Positions 1-8,078 of a DNA stretch of 64,000 nt are shown in pieces. The translations under genes and the position numbers were made by a program. Every line of letters starts with the position of its first letter. Position 1 is the first letter of the stretch. The notes below the pieces were generated by a model, which was not told where the DNA came from, did not search any database, and saw only the letters and a program-made list of their open reading frames with translations. Source of the DNA: Mucilaginibacter sp. L294 (GTDB taxonomy: Bacteria; Bacteroidota; Bacteroidia; Sphingobacteriales; Sphingobacteriaceae); the NCBI RefSeq assembly GCF_001636615.1, contig NZ_LGEK01000007.1, positions 1-64,000 on the forward strand, written 5' to 3'.

Positions 1-20
1 GAGATGTGTATAAGAGACAG
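1..20. other. Sequencing adapter remnant (Nextera/Tn5 mosaic end)
   Basis: Bases 2-20 read AGATGTGTATAAGAGACAG, the 19 bp Tn5 mosaic end used in Nextera libraries. Base 1 (G) matches the base preceding it in the read-2 adapter. The glutamine synthetase reading frame is coherent from base 21 onward, with the AA at 21-22 completing a Lys or Glu codon. This is library contamination at a contig end, not a genomic feature. Confidence 0.97.
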
Positions 21-1021
21 AACTTGAGTACATCTGGCTTGATGGCTACAAACCAACCCAAAGCCTGCGTAGTAAAACAAAAATTGTTAAATCTTTTAGC
101 GGTAAAGTTGAAGATTTAGATAACTGGAGCTTTGACGGTTCATCAACCGAGCAAGCACCGGGTGGTTCATCAGATTGTATTTTAAAGCCGGTATTTACCT
201 GCCCGGATCCACAACGCAAAGATGCTCACCTTGTAATGTGCGAAGTGCTGAATTCAAAAGGCCAGCCACATGAGTCAAACGGCCGTGCGCTTATCCAGGA
301 TGATGATAATGATTTTTGGTTTGGTTTTGAGCAGGAATATTTCCTTTGGGACCCTGAAACTGATAAACCGCTTGGTTTCCCTAAAGGTGGTTACCCTGCA
401 CCACAAGGCCCATACTATTGCTCGGTAGGTGCTAAGAACGCTTACGGCCGCGATATTGTTGAAGAGCACTTAGATGCTTGTTTAGAAGCAGGCTTAAACG
501 TTGAAGGTATCAACGCTGAGGTTGCTGCCGGCCAGTGGGAGTTCCAGATCTTCGCTAAAGGTGCTAAAGAAGCAGGCGATCAAATTTGGGTTGCACGTTA
601 CTTATTAGAAAGAATTGGCGAAAGCTACGGTGTTGCCATTAACTGGCATTGTAAACCATTAGGTCAGTTAGACTGGAATGGTTCTGGTATGCACGCTAAC
701 TTCTCAAATACTTTATTACGTACTGCAAACAGCGAAGCTAAATTTAAAGCAGTTTGTGAGGCATTCCGCCCTGCAGTTGCTGAGTGTATAGCTGTTTACG
801 GTGCCGATAACGATCAGCGCTTAACCGGTAAACACGAAACTGCTTCTATAACCGACTTTAGCTACGGTGTATCTGATCGTGGTGCTTCTATCCGTATCCC
901 TCTGTATGCTGTAGATCATAACTGGAGTGGTTACCTGGAAGATCGTCGCCCTAACTCTGCGGCAGATCCATATAAAGTTGCTGCGGTTATCATCAAAACT
1001 GTAAAAACAGCCAAGGTTTAA
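21..1021 (+). CDS. glnII: Type II glutamine synthetase, 5' end missing
   Basis: ATP-dependent ligation of ammonia to glutamate. The frame is open from base 23 upstream of the first ATG (236), giving 332 visible residues. An N-terminal beta-grasp part reads YIWLDGYKPTQSLRSKTKI and then WSFDGSSTEQA at about 35-45. The catalytic half has FGFEQEYFLW (metal-binding glutamates near 103-105) and NGSGMHANFS. These are hallmarks of eukaryote-like GSII rather than GlnA-type GSI. Only a few N-terminal residues should be lost, because the contig begins at an adapter. A strong terminator follows. The internal ATG at 236 is not the true start, since conserved sequence precedes it. Confidence 0.95.
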
Positions 1022-1040
1022 TAACCCAACTATATTTAAA

Positions 1041-1073
1041 ATCCCCCGCTTAACTATCGGGGGATTTTTTTTT
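1041..1073 (+). terminator. Intrinsic terminator of the type II glutamine synthetase gene
   Basis: Stem ATCCCCCG / CGGGGGAT with an 8-base loop, followed by nine T residues. It lies 20 bp after the stop at 1021. The 3' arm and T-tract are also the last codons of the convergent gene ending at 1054. Confidence 0.9.
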
Positions 1074-1467
1074 GCTCTATATATTCAGCGTAATTACCTG
1101 CTGTTATTTGCAGTAGGCCATCAACCGGTAAATTGTACAGGTATATCCAGGCGTTAACAAAGCCAGGATCAGTTTCAACGGATACCACCGACCTGATGTA
1201 TAAATTAGGGTGATCCTGCTCTGGCCCAAAACCCTCATAATTATCAATCACCCTTAAGTTTTCTTTTGGGTGAAGTAGTTTAAAAATACTGCCATGAATA
1301 TAGCCATCGGTATTATTTGTAATAACAGCGCCGGGGTATTCGCCAATATCATAAAGCAAACCCCTGATCTTTCCAGGAGATACGTACGTACAGTTTAAGT
1401 TAAGGTATTCTGCAAAATCATTACCGGGTTGCAACAGGGTGCCATAAACAAACAAGAGGTTGATCAT
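1054..1467 (-). CDS. Gamma-glutamylcyclotransferase-like (AIG2/GGCT fold) protein
   Basis: The start at 1467 (MINLLFVYGTLLQPG) puts the family's N-terminal VYGTLL signature at residue 7. The longer upstream reading runs into a repeat arm and is not used. The 137-residue product has GEYPGAVIT and DNYEGFG, typical of the GGCT/BtrG-like fold that cyclises gamma-glutamyl amides to 5-oxoproline. It lies between two glutamine synthetase genes and is divergent from the second, so a role in gamma-glutamyl metabolism is plausible but inferred. Its last codons (KKIPR and stop) are encoded by the terminator hairpin of the convergent GSII gene. The substrate cannot be read from sequence. Confidence 0.8.
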   Translation of the reverse strand: MINLLFVYGTLLQPGNDFAEYLNLNCTYVSPGKIRGLLYDIGEYPGAVITNNTDGYIHGSIFKLLHPKENLRVIDNYEGFGPEQDHPNLYIRSVVSVETDPGFVNAWIYLYNLPVDGLLQITAGNYAEYIEQKKIPR

Positions 1468-1542
1468 TAAACTAAAGGTAGGGAAGTGCAAATAATAATT
1501 AGTCACAAAACTTACAATGTTTAAAACGGAAGTAACCAAAGT

Positions 1543-1584
1543 AATTCTCTGTGTACTTTGTGTTCTCTGTGGTAAAAAATTAAA
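1543..1584. repeat. Solitary repeat arm of the CACAGAG/CTCTGTG family
   Basis: Contains TTTGTGTTCTCTGTGGT preceded by a second, shorter TTCTCTGTG unit. It is the same two-unit design as the right-hand arms at 3441-3500 and in the 52.3-52.7 kb copies, but no partner arm is visible nearby. It lies in the leader between divergent genes and is the source of the spurious N-terminal extensions of both neighbouring reading frames. Confidence 0.75.
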
Positions 1585-1636
1585 TCCTCCCACATATTAT
1601 TTATCTTGCTTAAATTGGCATTTTATACTACAAACA

Positions 1637-2995
1637 ATGAATACGGAACAAGTTATCACCTATATAAAAGAAAATAATATTCAGAAGGTGAAGTTCGCCT
1701 TCGCCGATATTGATGGCATACTGCGTGGCAAAGTGATCAGCACTCAAAAGTTTATTGACGGTTTGCAGGGCGGATACGGCTTTTGCGATGTGGTTTTTGG
1801 ATGGGACAGTACCGATGTTACGTATGATAATGTGCAGCTTACCGGCTGGCACACAGGTTACCCCGATAAGCAATGCTATATAGACCTGGTAACCATGCGT
1901 AACGTACCATGGCAGGATAACATCCCATTCTTTTTAGCTGATTATACCGGGCCGGATAATAAAGCCCTGCCTGCCTGTCCGCGCAGTCTGTTAAAACAAG
2001 TTGCCAAACAATGCGCAGATATGGGTTATCATGCCGAATTTGCGCAAGAGTTTGAATGGTTCAATTTTAAAGAAACACCACAAACACTACAGCAAAAAGG
2101 TTTTGCCAACATGGAGCCCTTAACGCCGGGTATGTTCGGTTATTCTATATTGCGCACCTCGCAAAATAGCGATTTCTATTATGATCTGTTTAACCTTTTA
2201 ACTCAGTTTAACATCCCGATAGAAGGTTTGCATACCGAAACCGGGCCCGGAGTTTATGAAGCGGCTATAGCACATTCCGAAGTATTAGACGCTGCGGATA
2301 AAGCCGTGCTTTTTAAAACCGCCGTTAAAGAAATTGCTTATAAACATGGCATTGCTGCCACCTTTATGGCCAAATGGAACCAGGATTTACCCGGTTGCAG
2401 TGGTCATATCCACCAAAGCCTGTGGTCGAAAGATCAATCAGACAACTTGTTTTATGATGGCAAGGATATAAATAAAATGAGCGAGCTGCATAAGCAATAT
2501 CTTGCAGGTCAGTTATATTGCCTGCCGCATCTGCTGCCTATGTATGCGCCAACCATAAACAGTTATAAACGACTTGTTGAGGGTGCCTGGGCGCCAACCA
2601 CCATCACATGGGGGTTGGATAACCGCACTACCGCCCTGCGTGTTATCAATACATCAAAAGCAACCACCAGGCTTGAAACCCGCATCCCCGGTTCTGATAC
2701 CAACCCGTATTTAGCCATCGCGGCGGCTTTGGCATCGGGCTTATATGGTATAAAACACAAACTGAAGCTTGATGTAGCGCCTACCATAGGCAACGGCTAT
2801 CAAAACAAAAGCAACGGAAGCCTGCATACCAACCTTTTTGATTCCGCAACAGCCATGCAGCAATCCGCCGTTGCCAAAGAGTTATTCGGCGAAGGCTTTG
2901 TTGAGCATTTTACCAATACACGCCTTTGGGAGCATCGCCAATACGCCAAAAGCGTAAGCGACTGGGAGTTGAAACGTTACTTTGAAAGTATTTAG
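1637..2995 (+). CDS. Type I-like glutamine synthetase family protein
   Basis: A 452-residue GlnA-superfamily ligase. The N-terminal domain has FAFADIDGILRGK (about 20-32), the family's DxxGxxRG loop. The catalytic domain shows TETGPGVYEAA (metal ligand Glu), CSGHIHQSL (GHxH, ATP/metal), INSYKRLV and TTRLETRIPG. The ATG at 1637 is chosen because the upstream extension is repeat-derived and conservation begins directly after it. With a complete GSII nearby it may be a second glutamine synthetase, or a gamma-glutamyl-amine ligase such as a gamma-glutamylpolyamine synthetase, which shares these motifs. I could not identify an adenylylation loop, so regulation is unresolved. Confidence 0.88.
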   Translation: MNTEQVITYIKENNIQKVKFAFADIDGILRGKVISTQKFIDGLQGGYGFCDVVFGWDSTDVTYDNVQLTGWHTGYPDKQCYIDLVTMRNVPWQDNIPFFLADYTGPDNKALPACPRSLLKQVAKQCADMGYHAEFAQEFEWFNFKETPQTLQQKGFANMEPLTPGMFGYSILRTSQNSDFYYDLFNLLTQFNIPIEGLHTETGPGVYEAAIAHSEVLDAADKAVLFKTAVKEIAYKHGIAATFMAKWNQDLPGCSGHIHQSLWSKDQSDNLFYDGKDINKMSELHKQYLAGQLYCLPHLLPMYAPTINSYKRLVEGAWAPTTITWGLDNRTTALRVINTSKATTRLETRIPGSDTNPYLAIAAALASGLYGIKHKLKLDVAPTIGNGYQNKSNGSLHTNLFDSATAMQQSAVAKELFGEGFVEHFTNTRLWEHRQYAKSVSDWELKRYFESI

Positions 2996-3000
2996 GTTTT

Positions 3001-3052
3001 TATTTTTAACCACAAAGAACACCAAGGGGAACCACAAAGGACACTAAGATTT
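3001..3052. repeat. Left inverted arm of the GxxExxY element
   Basis: Outer unit AACCACAAAGAACACC (3008-3023) and inner unit AACCACAAAGGACACTAAGA (from 3030). The reverse complement of 3441-3500 aligns along the whole arm with a few mismatches and small gaps. The arm ends at 3052, one base before the ATG. Confidence 0.85.
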
Positions 3053-3433
3053 ATGGATGAAAACGAATTGTCTAATCGTGTAATTGGAATTGCTATCGAA
3101 GTTCACAAAGCTTTGGGGCCAGGTTTGTTAGAGAGCGCTTACAAAGAATGCCTCTTTTATAAATTAGTTCAAACCGGATATTATGTAGAAAAGGAAAAAC
3201 CAATGCCTTTAATATTTGAAGAAGTAAGATTAGATTGTGGCTACAGGATTGATTTATTAGTAGAAAATAAGCTTATAATTGAAACCAAATGTGTGGAGGC
3301 AATAAATGATGTGCATCTTGCTCAAACACTTACTTACATGAAGTTAGGTAACTATAAACTGGGGTTACTTATGAATTTTCATGTAGTTAAATTAAAAGAT
3401 GGCATCAGGCGTATTATTAATGGAACTTTATAA
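3053..3433 (+). CDS. GxxExxY family protein (PD-(D/E)XK nuclease-like)
   Basis: 126 residues. The family-naming motif GxxExxY is G24-L-L-E27-S-A-Y30. A PD-(D/E)XK-like core follows: D67 in YRIDLLV, then E77-T-K79 in LIIETKC, and Q91 in the downstream helix. The family is widespread and of unknown biological role. From general knowledge it is placed in the PD-(D/E)XK superfamily, which suggests but does not prove nuclease activity. It stands alone between a glutamine synthetase gene and a kinase-like gene and is wrapped by inverted repeats, so it reads as cargo of a mobile element rather than part of either neighbour's pathway. The complete domain and intact motifs argue it is not decaying. 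Confidence 0.85.
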   Translation: MDENELSNRVIGIAIEVHKALGPGLLESAYKECLFYKLVQTGYYVEKEKPMPLIFEEVRLDCGYRIDLLVENKLIIETKCVEAINDVHLAQTLTYMKLGNYKLGLLMNFHVVKLKDGIRRIINGTL

Positions 3434-3440
3434 TAAATAA

Positions 3441-3500
3441 CTAATCTTAGTGTCCTTTGTGAAAAAAACTTTGTGCTCTTTGTGGTTAAAATAAATTTAT
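3441..3500. repeat. Right inverted arm of the GxxExxY element
   Basis: Inner unit AATCTTAGTGTCCTTTGTG (3443-3461), then an A-rich spacer, then outer unit TTTGTGCTCTTTGTGGTTAA (from 3470). It begins eight bases after the ORF's stop codon and mirrors the left arm in order and spacing. Confidence 0.85.
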
Positions 3501-3534
3501 ACAAGTATCTATGCAATTATAAACCCAATCTAAA

Positions 3535-4563
3535 GTGGACTTTCATCTCATTATAAAATCGGCCTGGGAAGGCTACGATAGTTCTAAAACCATCAGGGAT
3601 ATTGAAGATATCAGCGCGATGGTTTCTACCAATCACGTATATCGCATTACTTTTCATGATGAGGATATCATTATTGCCAAACTTTCCTTTTTCGGCAAGT
3701 TTGAGCATTTTAAAGAAGATCATCGCATTATCCAGTCGTTATCAAACAACCTGCTTTATCCGTTCGAAAACCTGCTATCTAAGTCGCTGCTTAAAAACAA
3801 CAGGGTATATGTTTACCGCTATAAACACGGTAAAGACGACGCCTGGGTAGTATTTTACAACCCAACCCGAATTTTAGATAGGTTACCCCGCCGCCTTGAT
3901 GACGACCAGATAAAAAAACTGGGTATACAGCTGGGTAAATTTCATAAAGCTTGTTCGCGGGTTAAAAACGTGCTGCCCAAGTCCTCAAAAACACTGCGTA
4001 CCGATATTTATGACCTGCAACGCCAGTTAGAAAAAAATCCGGACAAGTTTGGTAACGCCGACCTGATCAAACACCATTGCGAGCAATTCCTGAAGAACAG
4101 ATCGAGGTATAATATGAAATCGTTCGAGATCATCCCGGTATTTATCGACTGGAATATTGGCAACTTCTCGGTAACGCCAGATCTTGACCTGTACTCGCGT
4201 TGGGATTACGACTGGTTTAGGATGAGTTACCGTCTGCTTGATTTTTACTTTTTTAGCCGCGTGGTATCTGATGCCGGCGACCGCACCGTATTTAGCTACG
4301 TAATAGGGCCGATGATGGAGGACAGGTTTATCACTTTCCTTAAAGAATACCATGAGGTTAACCCTATAACAGCCGATGAGATAAGGTTTTTGAAAGAGGC
4401 CTATCGTTTTTTTATACTGAACTATGTGATAAAAGACGGCAAGTATTTCTTTAACGAGCAGTACGCTAAAAAACTGCAGACAGAGGCATTAGAGATCTAT
4501 CTGCCGTCAGTCGACAGGGATTTTGATGCCGAAGTAATTATTAAAGCATTAAAATTGGAGTAA
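3535..4563 (+). CDS. APH-fold (aminoglycoside/choline kinase-like) phosphotransferase family protein
   Basis: 342 residues from a GTG start at 3535; the nearest upstream ATG (3511) runs into a stop after two codons. The C-terminal half has PVFIDWNIGNFSV, a variant of the HGDxxxxN catalytic loop with the usual His-Gly-Asp replaced by Ile-Asp-Trp, and then RWDYDWFRMSYRLLDFYFF in the place of the metal-binding DxD segment. The N-terminal part has NHVYRITF and IIAKLSFF, resembling the nucleotide-binding strands. The substrate is unknown; the kinase assignment rests on fold-level motifs only. It converges on a glycosyltransferase gene with a 12 bp gap. Confidence 0.55.
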   Translation: MDFHLIIKSAWEGYDSSKTIRDIEDISAMVSTNHVYRITFHDEDIIIAKLSFFGKFEHFKEDHRIIQSLSNNLLYPFENLLSKSLLKNNRVYVYRYKHGKDDAWVVFYNPTRILDRLPRRLDDDQIKKLGIQLGKFHKACSRVKNVLPKSSKTLRTDIYDLQRQLEKNPDKFGNADLIKHHCEQFLKNRSRYNMKSFEIIPVFIDWNIGNFSVTPDLDLYSRWDYDWFRMSYRLLDFYFFSRVVSDAGDRTVFSYVIGPMMEDRFITFLKEYHEVNPITADEIRFLKEAYRFFILNYVIKDGKYFFNEQYAKKLQTEALEIYLPSVDRDFDAEVIIKALKLE

Positions 4564-4575
4564 TTGCGGGTTTTA

Positions 4576-5706
4576 TTATTCACTAATAAACGTAACCAAT
4601 GCCTGTTTTAATTGGCTAATATCAATATACAGGTTTTCCTTTTGTGGAGGGATGGTTTCTGAACCTGTAGTTGTTCCTATTAAATAGGAGTAACTTAAGC
4701 CCAGCGTTTTTGAAAGTATCCTGTAACTGGAATCGTGATAATACTCCGGGAAAATTTCAAGGACTTTTGCATCAGTACTGGCAAAATAAAGGTTTGCAAA
4801 GCCGGCACCGTGAATACCGGCAATAAAACCCGCATTGGCAAATAGTTCAATTTGCCGGGTAATGCTCATTTCTTCCAGGTAGTAAGTTTCAAAACCTAAT
4901 TGGGTAAAAATTGAGTTAGCCTCTTTGTGGTTTTCAAAATTCCGGTAACTCGCTTTGTCTCTTGAAATATAAATTTTCTTCCTTTCATTACTGGCATTGG
5001 TTAATAAGCTGATCCTTTCCCGGTATAAGTTCACTATCCAGGCCGGTTGCCATTGTTTTTGGTAACCTTCAAACCCTCTGTAATGTATCTTGCTCCAGTT
5101 GTTAACAAGATCGGGCACTATAAGGGTTTTAACCCGAAGTAAAAGGTCGGAATTTGTTGGGATTATCCTGTCTGCGCTTATTCCCAAAAGCCCCAACAAC
5201 TCAGCCTGGAAAGGTAAATGGTTAGCTATTATATAAAATTCGGGCTTAAATTTTGATTGCTCCAATAAATAAACCCTGGCTAAACACTCGGTTAAAAAAT
5301 GGTAATAATTATTCTCAAGCCCGGATAATGACAGATGCGCTGCTGTAGCGTTCACCTCTCTTTTTTTTGATCGGTAGAACATTTTTTTGCTTTCCCCGAT
5401 CCGTGGGTTTGTTTTTTGTGAAGTGTACTCAACTATAACATCTTTTTTTCCGGAAAACACTTCCTCGCGGTTGGTAAAGCAAAACGCATTATTAAAACAC
5501 CTGACATAAAAAGAAGGCATTGCGGCTTCGTGGTTCACAAAATCACTGTGCGGCTGGCCGAAAATGTCTTTTATCGCCGGCATCACGAACGTTTCGGACG
5601 GATAGATAAGTTGCTCATCAATAGCTTCATCCGCAGCATTAATGGCCTTAATAGTCCCAAAGCGTATGTTTTTTAGTTTTTTAAGGTATAATTTAGCTTT
5701 GTTCAT
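4576..5706 (-). CDS. Glycosyltransferase family 61 (DUF563) protein
   Basis: 376 residues. Diagnostic GT61/DUF563 features are LENNYYHFLTECLARVYLL (about 129-148), RKKIYISRDKASYRNFEN and the C-terminal block GFIAGIHGAGFANLYFAS with the GxHGAG signature, followed by KVLEIFP. Such enzymes transfer sugars during capsule, exopolysaccharide or glycan assembly. There is no signal peptide or membrane segment, so it probably acts in the cytoplasm or at the inner membrane face. No other polysaccharide genes are adjacent, so the acceptor cannot be inferred. Confidence 0.85.
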   Translation of the reverse strand: MNKAKLYLKKLKNIRFGTIKAINAADEAIDEQLIYPSETFVMPAIKDIFGQPHSDFVNHEAAMPSFYVRCFNNAFCFTNREEVFSGKKDVIVEYTSQKTNPRIGESKKMFYRSKKREVNATAAHLSLSGLENNYYHFLTECLARVYLLEQSKFKPEFYIIANHLPFQAELLGLLGISADRIIPTNSDLLLRVKTLIVPDLVNNWSKIHYRGFEGYQKQWQPAWIVNLYRERISLLTNASNERKKIYISRDKASYRNFENHKEANSIFTQLGFETYYLEEMSITRQIELFANAGFIAGIHGAGFANLYFASTDAKVLEIFPEYYHDSSYRILSKTLGLSYSYLIGTTTGSETIPPQKENLYIDISQLKQALVTFISE

Positions 5707-5841
5707 TTAAGGCAGATCATATTTATTAGCAGGTAAAACTAATAAGATTTACATTGTGGCCATAAAACTATTACTGTACTAAATTTAAGTAGTTTCTTAA
5801 AATTTAAGCATATTGTGCCGTCAAACCATTAAACACAAGGA

Positions 5842-6711
5842 ATGCATCGGATAGACAATTTTAAATCGATTATTGACCGTTACGAGATCATTTTTTTTGA
5901 TGCTTTTGGTGTTTTAAAAACCCATAGTGGCCTGGTGCCCGGTATCGAACGTACTTTTGAATATCTGGAAGCACAGAAAAAAGAATACTACATTGTAACG
6001 AATGATGCATCGCGCAGCCCCGGCCAGTTAGCACAATCATACCACGATAAGGGGCTTTATGCCATTACATCCGACAGGATCATCTCATCCGGAATGCTTA
6101 CCAAAGAATACCTGGACCTAAAGGTAAATGATGGTATTGTAGCCTATTTGGGTACCGAAGATTCGGCGCATTACCTGGAGAGCGCCGGGCTGCACACTTT
6201 ACCCGTGCGTGATATAAACAGCAGCAATATTGATAAAGTAAACGTACTGGTTTTTATGGACGACGAGGGGTTTGATTGGTGTGATGACCTAAATAAAACC
6301 GTTAACCTGCTGCGTAAACGTACCATCCCCGCTATTGTGGCTAATACAGATTATGCGTACCCGGTATCAAAAAACGATGTGGGTATTGCCATTGGTGGTT
6401 TGGCGCAAATGATAGAAACCATTGTGGGTAAAAAGTTTATTCGTTTTGGTAAGCCCGACTCGCAGATGTTTATGTTTGCTTATGATCTGATCCGCGATTA
6501 TCGCAGCATCAGCAAAAAACAAATTTTAATGGTAGGCGATACCCTGCAAACCGATATTATTGGCGGCAATAAGTTTGGCCTTGATACCGTGCTGGTACTT
6601 ACCGGTAATACACAAGTGGCCGATTATGAGAACCGGATTGCCGCAACCGGGATAGTGCCAACCTATATATGTAATAGCGCCGTTTTAGAGCCCGATGCAT
6701 TAAATTTATAG
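5842..6711 (+). CDS. HAD-IIA family phosphatase (NagD-like)
   Basis: 289 residues with the class IIA order of motifs: IIFFDAFGVLKT near the N-terminus (nucleophile Asp of the DxFG(V/T)L motif), VTNDASRS (motif II), the cap with ANTDYAYP, FGKPDSQMF (motif III Lys) and MVGDTLQTDIIGGNKFGLDT (motif IV). This family dephosphorylates nucleotides or sugar phosphates, and exact specificity is not visible. The downstream aldose 1-epimerase lies on the same strand 146 bp away. All catalytic residues are present. Confidence 0.88.
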   Translation: MHRIDNFKSIIDRYEIIFFDAFGVLKTHSGLVPGIERTFEYLEAQKKEYYIVTNDASRSPGQLAQSYHDKGLYAITSDRIISSGMLTKEYLDLKVNDGIVAYLGTEDSAHYLESAGLHTLPVRDINSSNIDKVNVLVFMDDEGFDWCDDLNKTVNLLRKRTIPAIVANTDYAYPVSKNDVGIAIGGLAQMIETIVGKKFIRFGKPDSQMFMFAYDLIRDYRSISKKQILMVGDTLQTDIIGGNKFGLDTVLVLTGNTQVADYENRIAATGIVPTYICNSAVLEPDALNL

Positions 6712-6857
6712 CACCCCATGGAAAAATAACATTGATACTATTTAAAATCGGAAAACCTGTTTTAAAAGAAGCTGTTAAACTGGTGTGTATGTATCCGATC
6801 ATCATTGCCAACACCATCGCAAAGCAAATAAAATACTACAATAATTATAAAAATATT

Positions 6858-8033
6858 ATGCTAAACTCATTAAAAAAACCAATTTTAGCCCTCGCAATTT
6901 CAGGCAGCGTATGTATCGCGGCCTGCAATCAATCAGCTAAAAAAACAACTACCATGACAGACAGTACCGCAACCTCACTACAATTACCACCTGCATCTGC
7001 CTTTGAGAAAACCATTAACGGAAAACAAACACATCTTTACATCCTAAAAAACAAAAATGGGGTAGAAGCTGCTGTAACCAATTACGGCGGCCGCATTGTA
7101 AGCCTGTTTGTACCCAATAAAGATGGCAAACTAACAGATGTTGTTTTGGGTTTTGAGAGTGTAGATGGTTTTATTGGTTCAAAAGAACCCTATTATGGCG
7201 CCACTATTGGCCGCTATGGTAACCGTATAGCCAAAGGCAAGTTTAAAATAAACGGTAAAGAGTACACACTGGCTACCAACAACGGGCCAAATACGCTGCA
7301 TGGCGGCCATCCGGGCTTCCAGGAAGTGGTTTGGGATGCCAAACAGATAGACAGCGCTACTTTAGAGTTGAGCTACCTGGCAAAAGATATGGAAGGCGGT
7401 TTCCCGGGTAATTTAAACGTTAAAGTTACTTACCAAATAACCGATGACAATGCCATGAAGGTAAGCTACCTGGCTACTACAGATAAAGCCACCGTGGTAA
7501 ACCTAACCAACCACGCCTTTTTTAACCTGAATGGAGAAGGTAGTGGTACAATATTAGACCACACCGTACAGATAACTGCTGATAATTATACCCCGGTAGA
7601 TAGCACCCTTATCCCAACAGGTAAAATAGAAGCGGTTGCCGGTACGCCGTTTGATTTTACAAAACCAACAAAAATTGGCGCGCGTATTAATGCTGACAAC
7701 ATCCAGCTAAAAGACGGCAAGGGGTATGATCATAACTTTGTGCTGAGCAACCATGATATCACCACGCCAATTGCTACCGTTATTGGCGATAAAAGCGGCA
7801 TAAAAATGGAAGTATTTACCGAAGAACCTGCTTTGCAGTTTTATAGCGGCAACTTTATGCAGGCGCAAAATGTGATGAAGGGTGGCAAGAAAGATGAATA
7901 TCGTACCTCATTCGCGCTGGAAACACAGCATTACCCTGATTCGCCAAACCAGCCTACGTTCCCATCTACAGAATTAGAGCCCGGCCAAACCTATAAAACA
8001 CAATCGATATATAAATTTTCGGTAGTAAAATAA
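6858..8033 (+). CDS. galM: Aldose 1-epimerase (galactose mutarotase), lipoprotein
   Basis: 391 residues from the ATG at 6858, which places a lipoprotein signal (KKPILALAISGSVCIAAC, lipobox IAAC, lipidated Cys23) at the N-terminus; the longer frame would bury it. The mutarotase fold shows NGPNTLHGGHPGF and NLTNHAFFNLNG (catalytic histidines), GYDHNFVL and ALETQHYPDSPNQP (catalytic Glu). It interconverts alpha and beta anomers of hexoses. A lipidated form implies a periplasmic or outer-membrane location, as is common for Bacteroidota carbohydrate scavenging. A hairpin follows directly. Confidence 0.92.
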   Translation: MLNSLKKPILALAISGSVCIAACNQSAKKTTTMTDSTATSLQLPPASAFEKTINGKQTHLYILKNKNGVEAAVTNYGGRIVSLFVPNKDGKLTDVVLGFESVDGFIGSKEPYYGATIGRYGNRIAKGKFKINGKEYTLATNNGPNTLHGGHPGFQEVVWDAKQIDSATLELSYLAKDMEGGFPGNLNVKVTYQITDDNAMKVSYLATTDKATVVNLTNHAFFNLNGEGSGTILDHTVQITADNYTPVDSTLIPTGKIEAVAGTPFDFTKPTKIGARINADNIQLKDGKGYDHNFVLSNHDITTPIATVIGDKSGIKMEVFTEEPALQFYSGNFMQAQNVMKGGKKDEYRTSFALETQHYPDSPNQPTFPSTELEPGQTYKTQSIYKFSVVK

Positions 8034-8040
8034 ATAGTGC

Positions 8041-8064
8041 AGAGACGCGATACTTCGCGTCTCT
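8041..8064 (+). terminator. Perfect hairpin between galM and moaA (terminator or dispersed palindrome)
   Basis: AGAGACGCGA, loop TACT, TCGCGTCTCT, followed by TTCGTT. It sits 7 bp after the galM stop and 15 bp before the moaA start. The poly-T is short, so it could be a weak terminator. Palindromes with a GAGACGCGA arm recur in many genomes as a repeat, which is a general observation not tested here. Confidence 0.7.
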
Positions 8065-8078
8065 TTCGTTTAAAACAT

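Larger units (their letters stand above)
3001..3500 (+). mobile_element. Putative compact mobile element: GxxExxY ORF boxed by inverted arms
   Basis: A single ORF (3053-3433) is enclosed by two ~50 bp arms that are near-perfect inverted repeats. Each arm has an outer unit (TTAACCACAAAGARCAC) and an inner unit (CACAAAGGACACTAAGATT). The ORF's ATG abuts the inner end of the left arm. The same arm design occurs without an ORF at 52300-52439 and 52554-52695. No transposase domain and no clear target-site duplication are seen, so mobility is inferred from architecture and repetition. Confidence 0.6.

Noticed and set aside
236-1021. Complete glutamine synthetase starting at ATG 236
   Set aside because: The frame upstream to base 23 encodes the conserved beta-grasp domain; the gene is truncated by the contig end.
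1468-1593. N-terminal extension of the GGCT-like protein beginning MGGFNFLPQRTQ
   Set aside because: It is translation of a repeat arm and spacer; the family signature begins just after the ATG at 1467.
3053-3433. Toxin-antitoxin toxin
   Set aside because: No partner ORF is present and the GxxExxY and PD-(D/E)XK-like features point to a different family.
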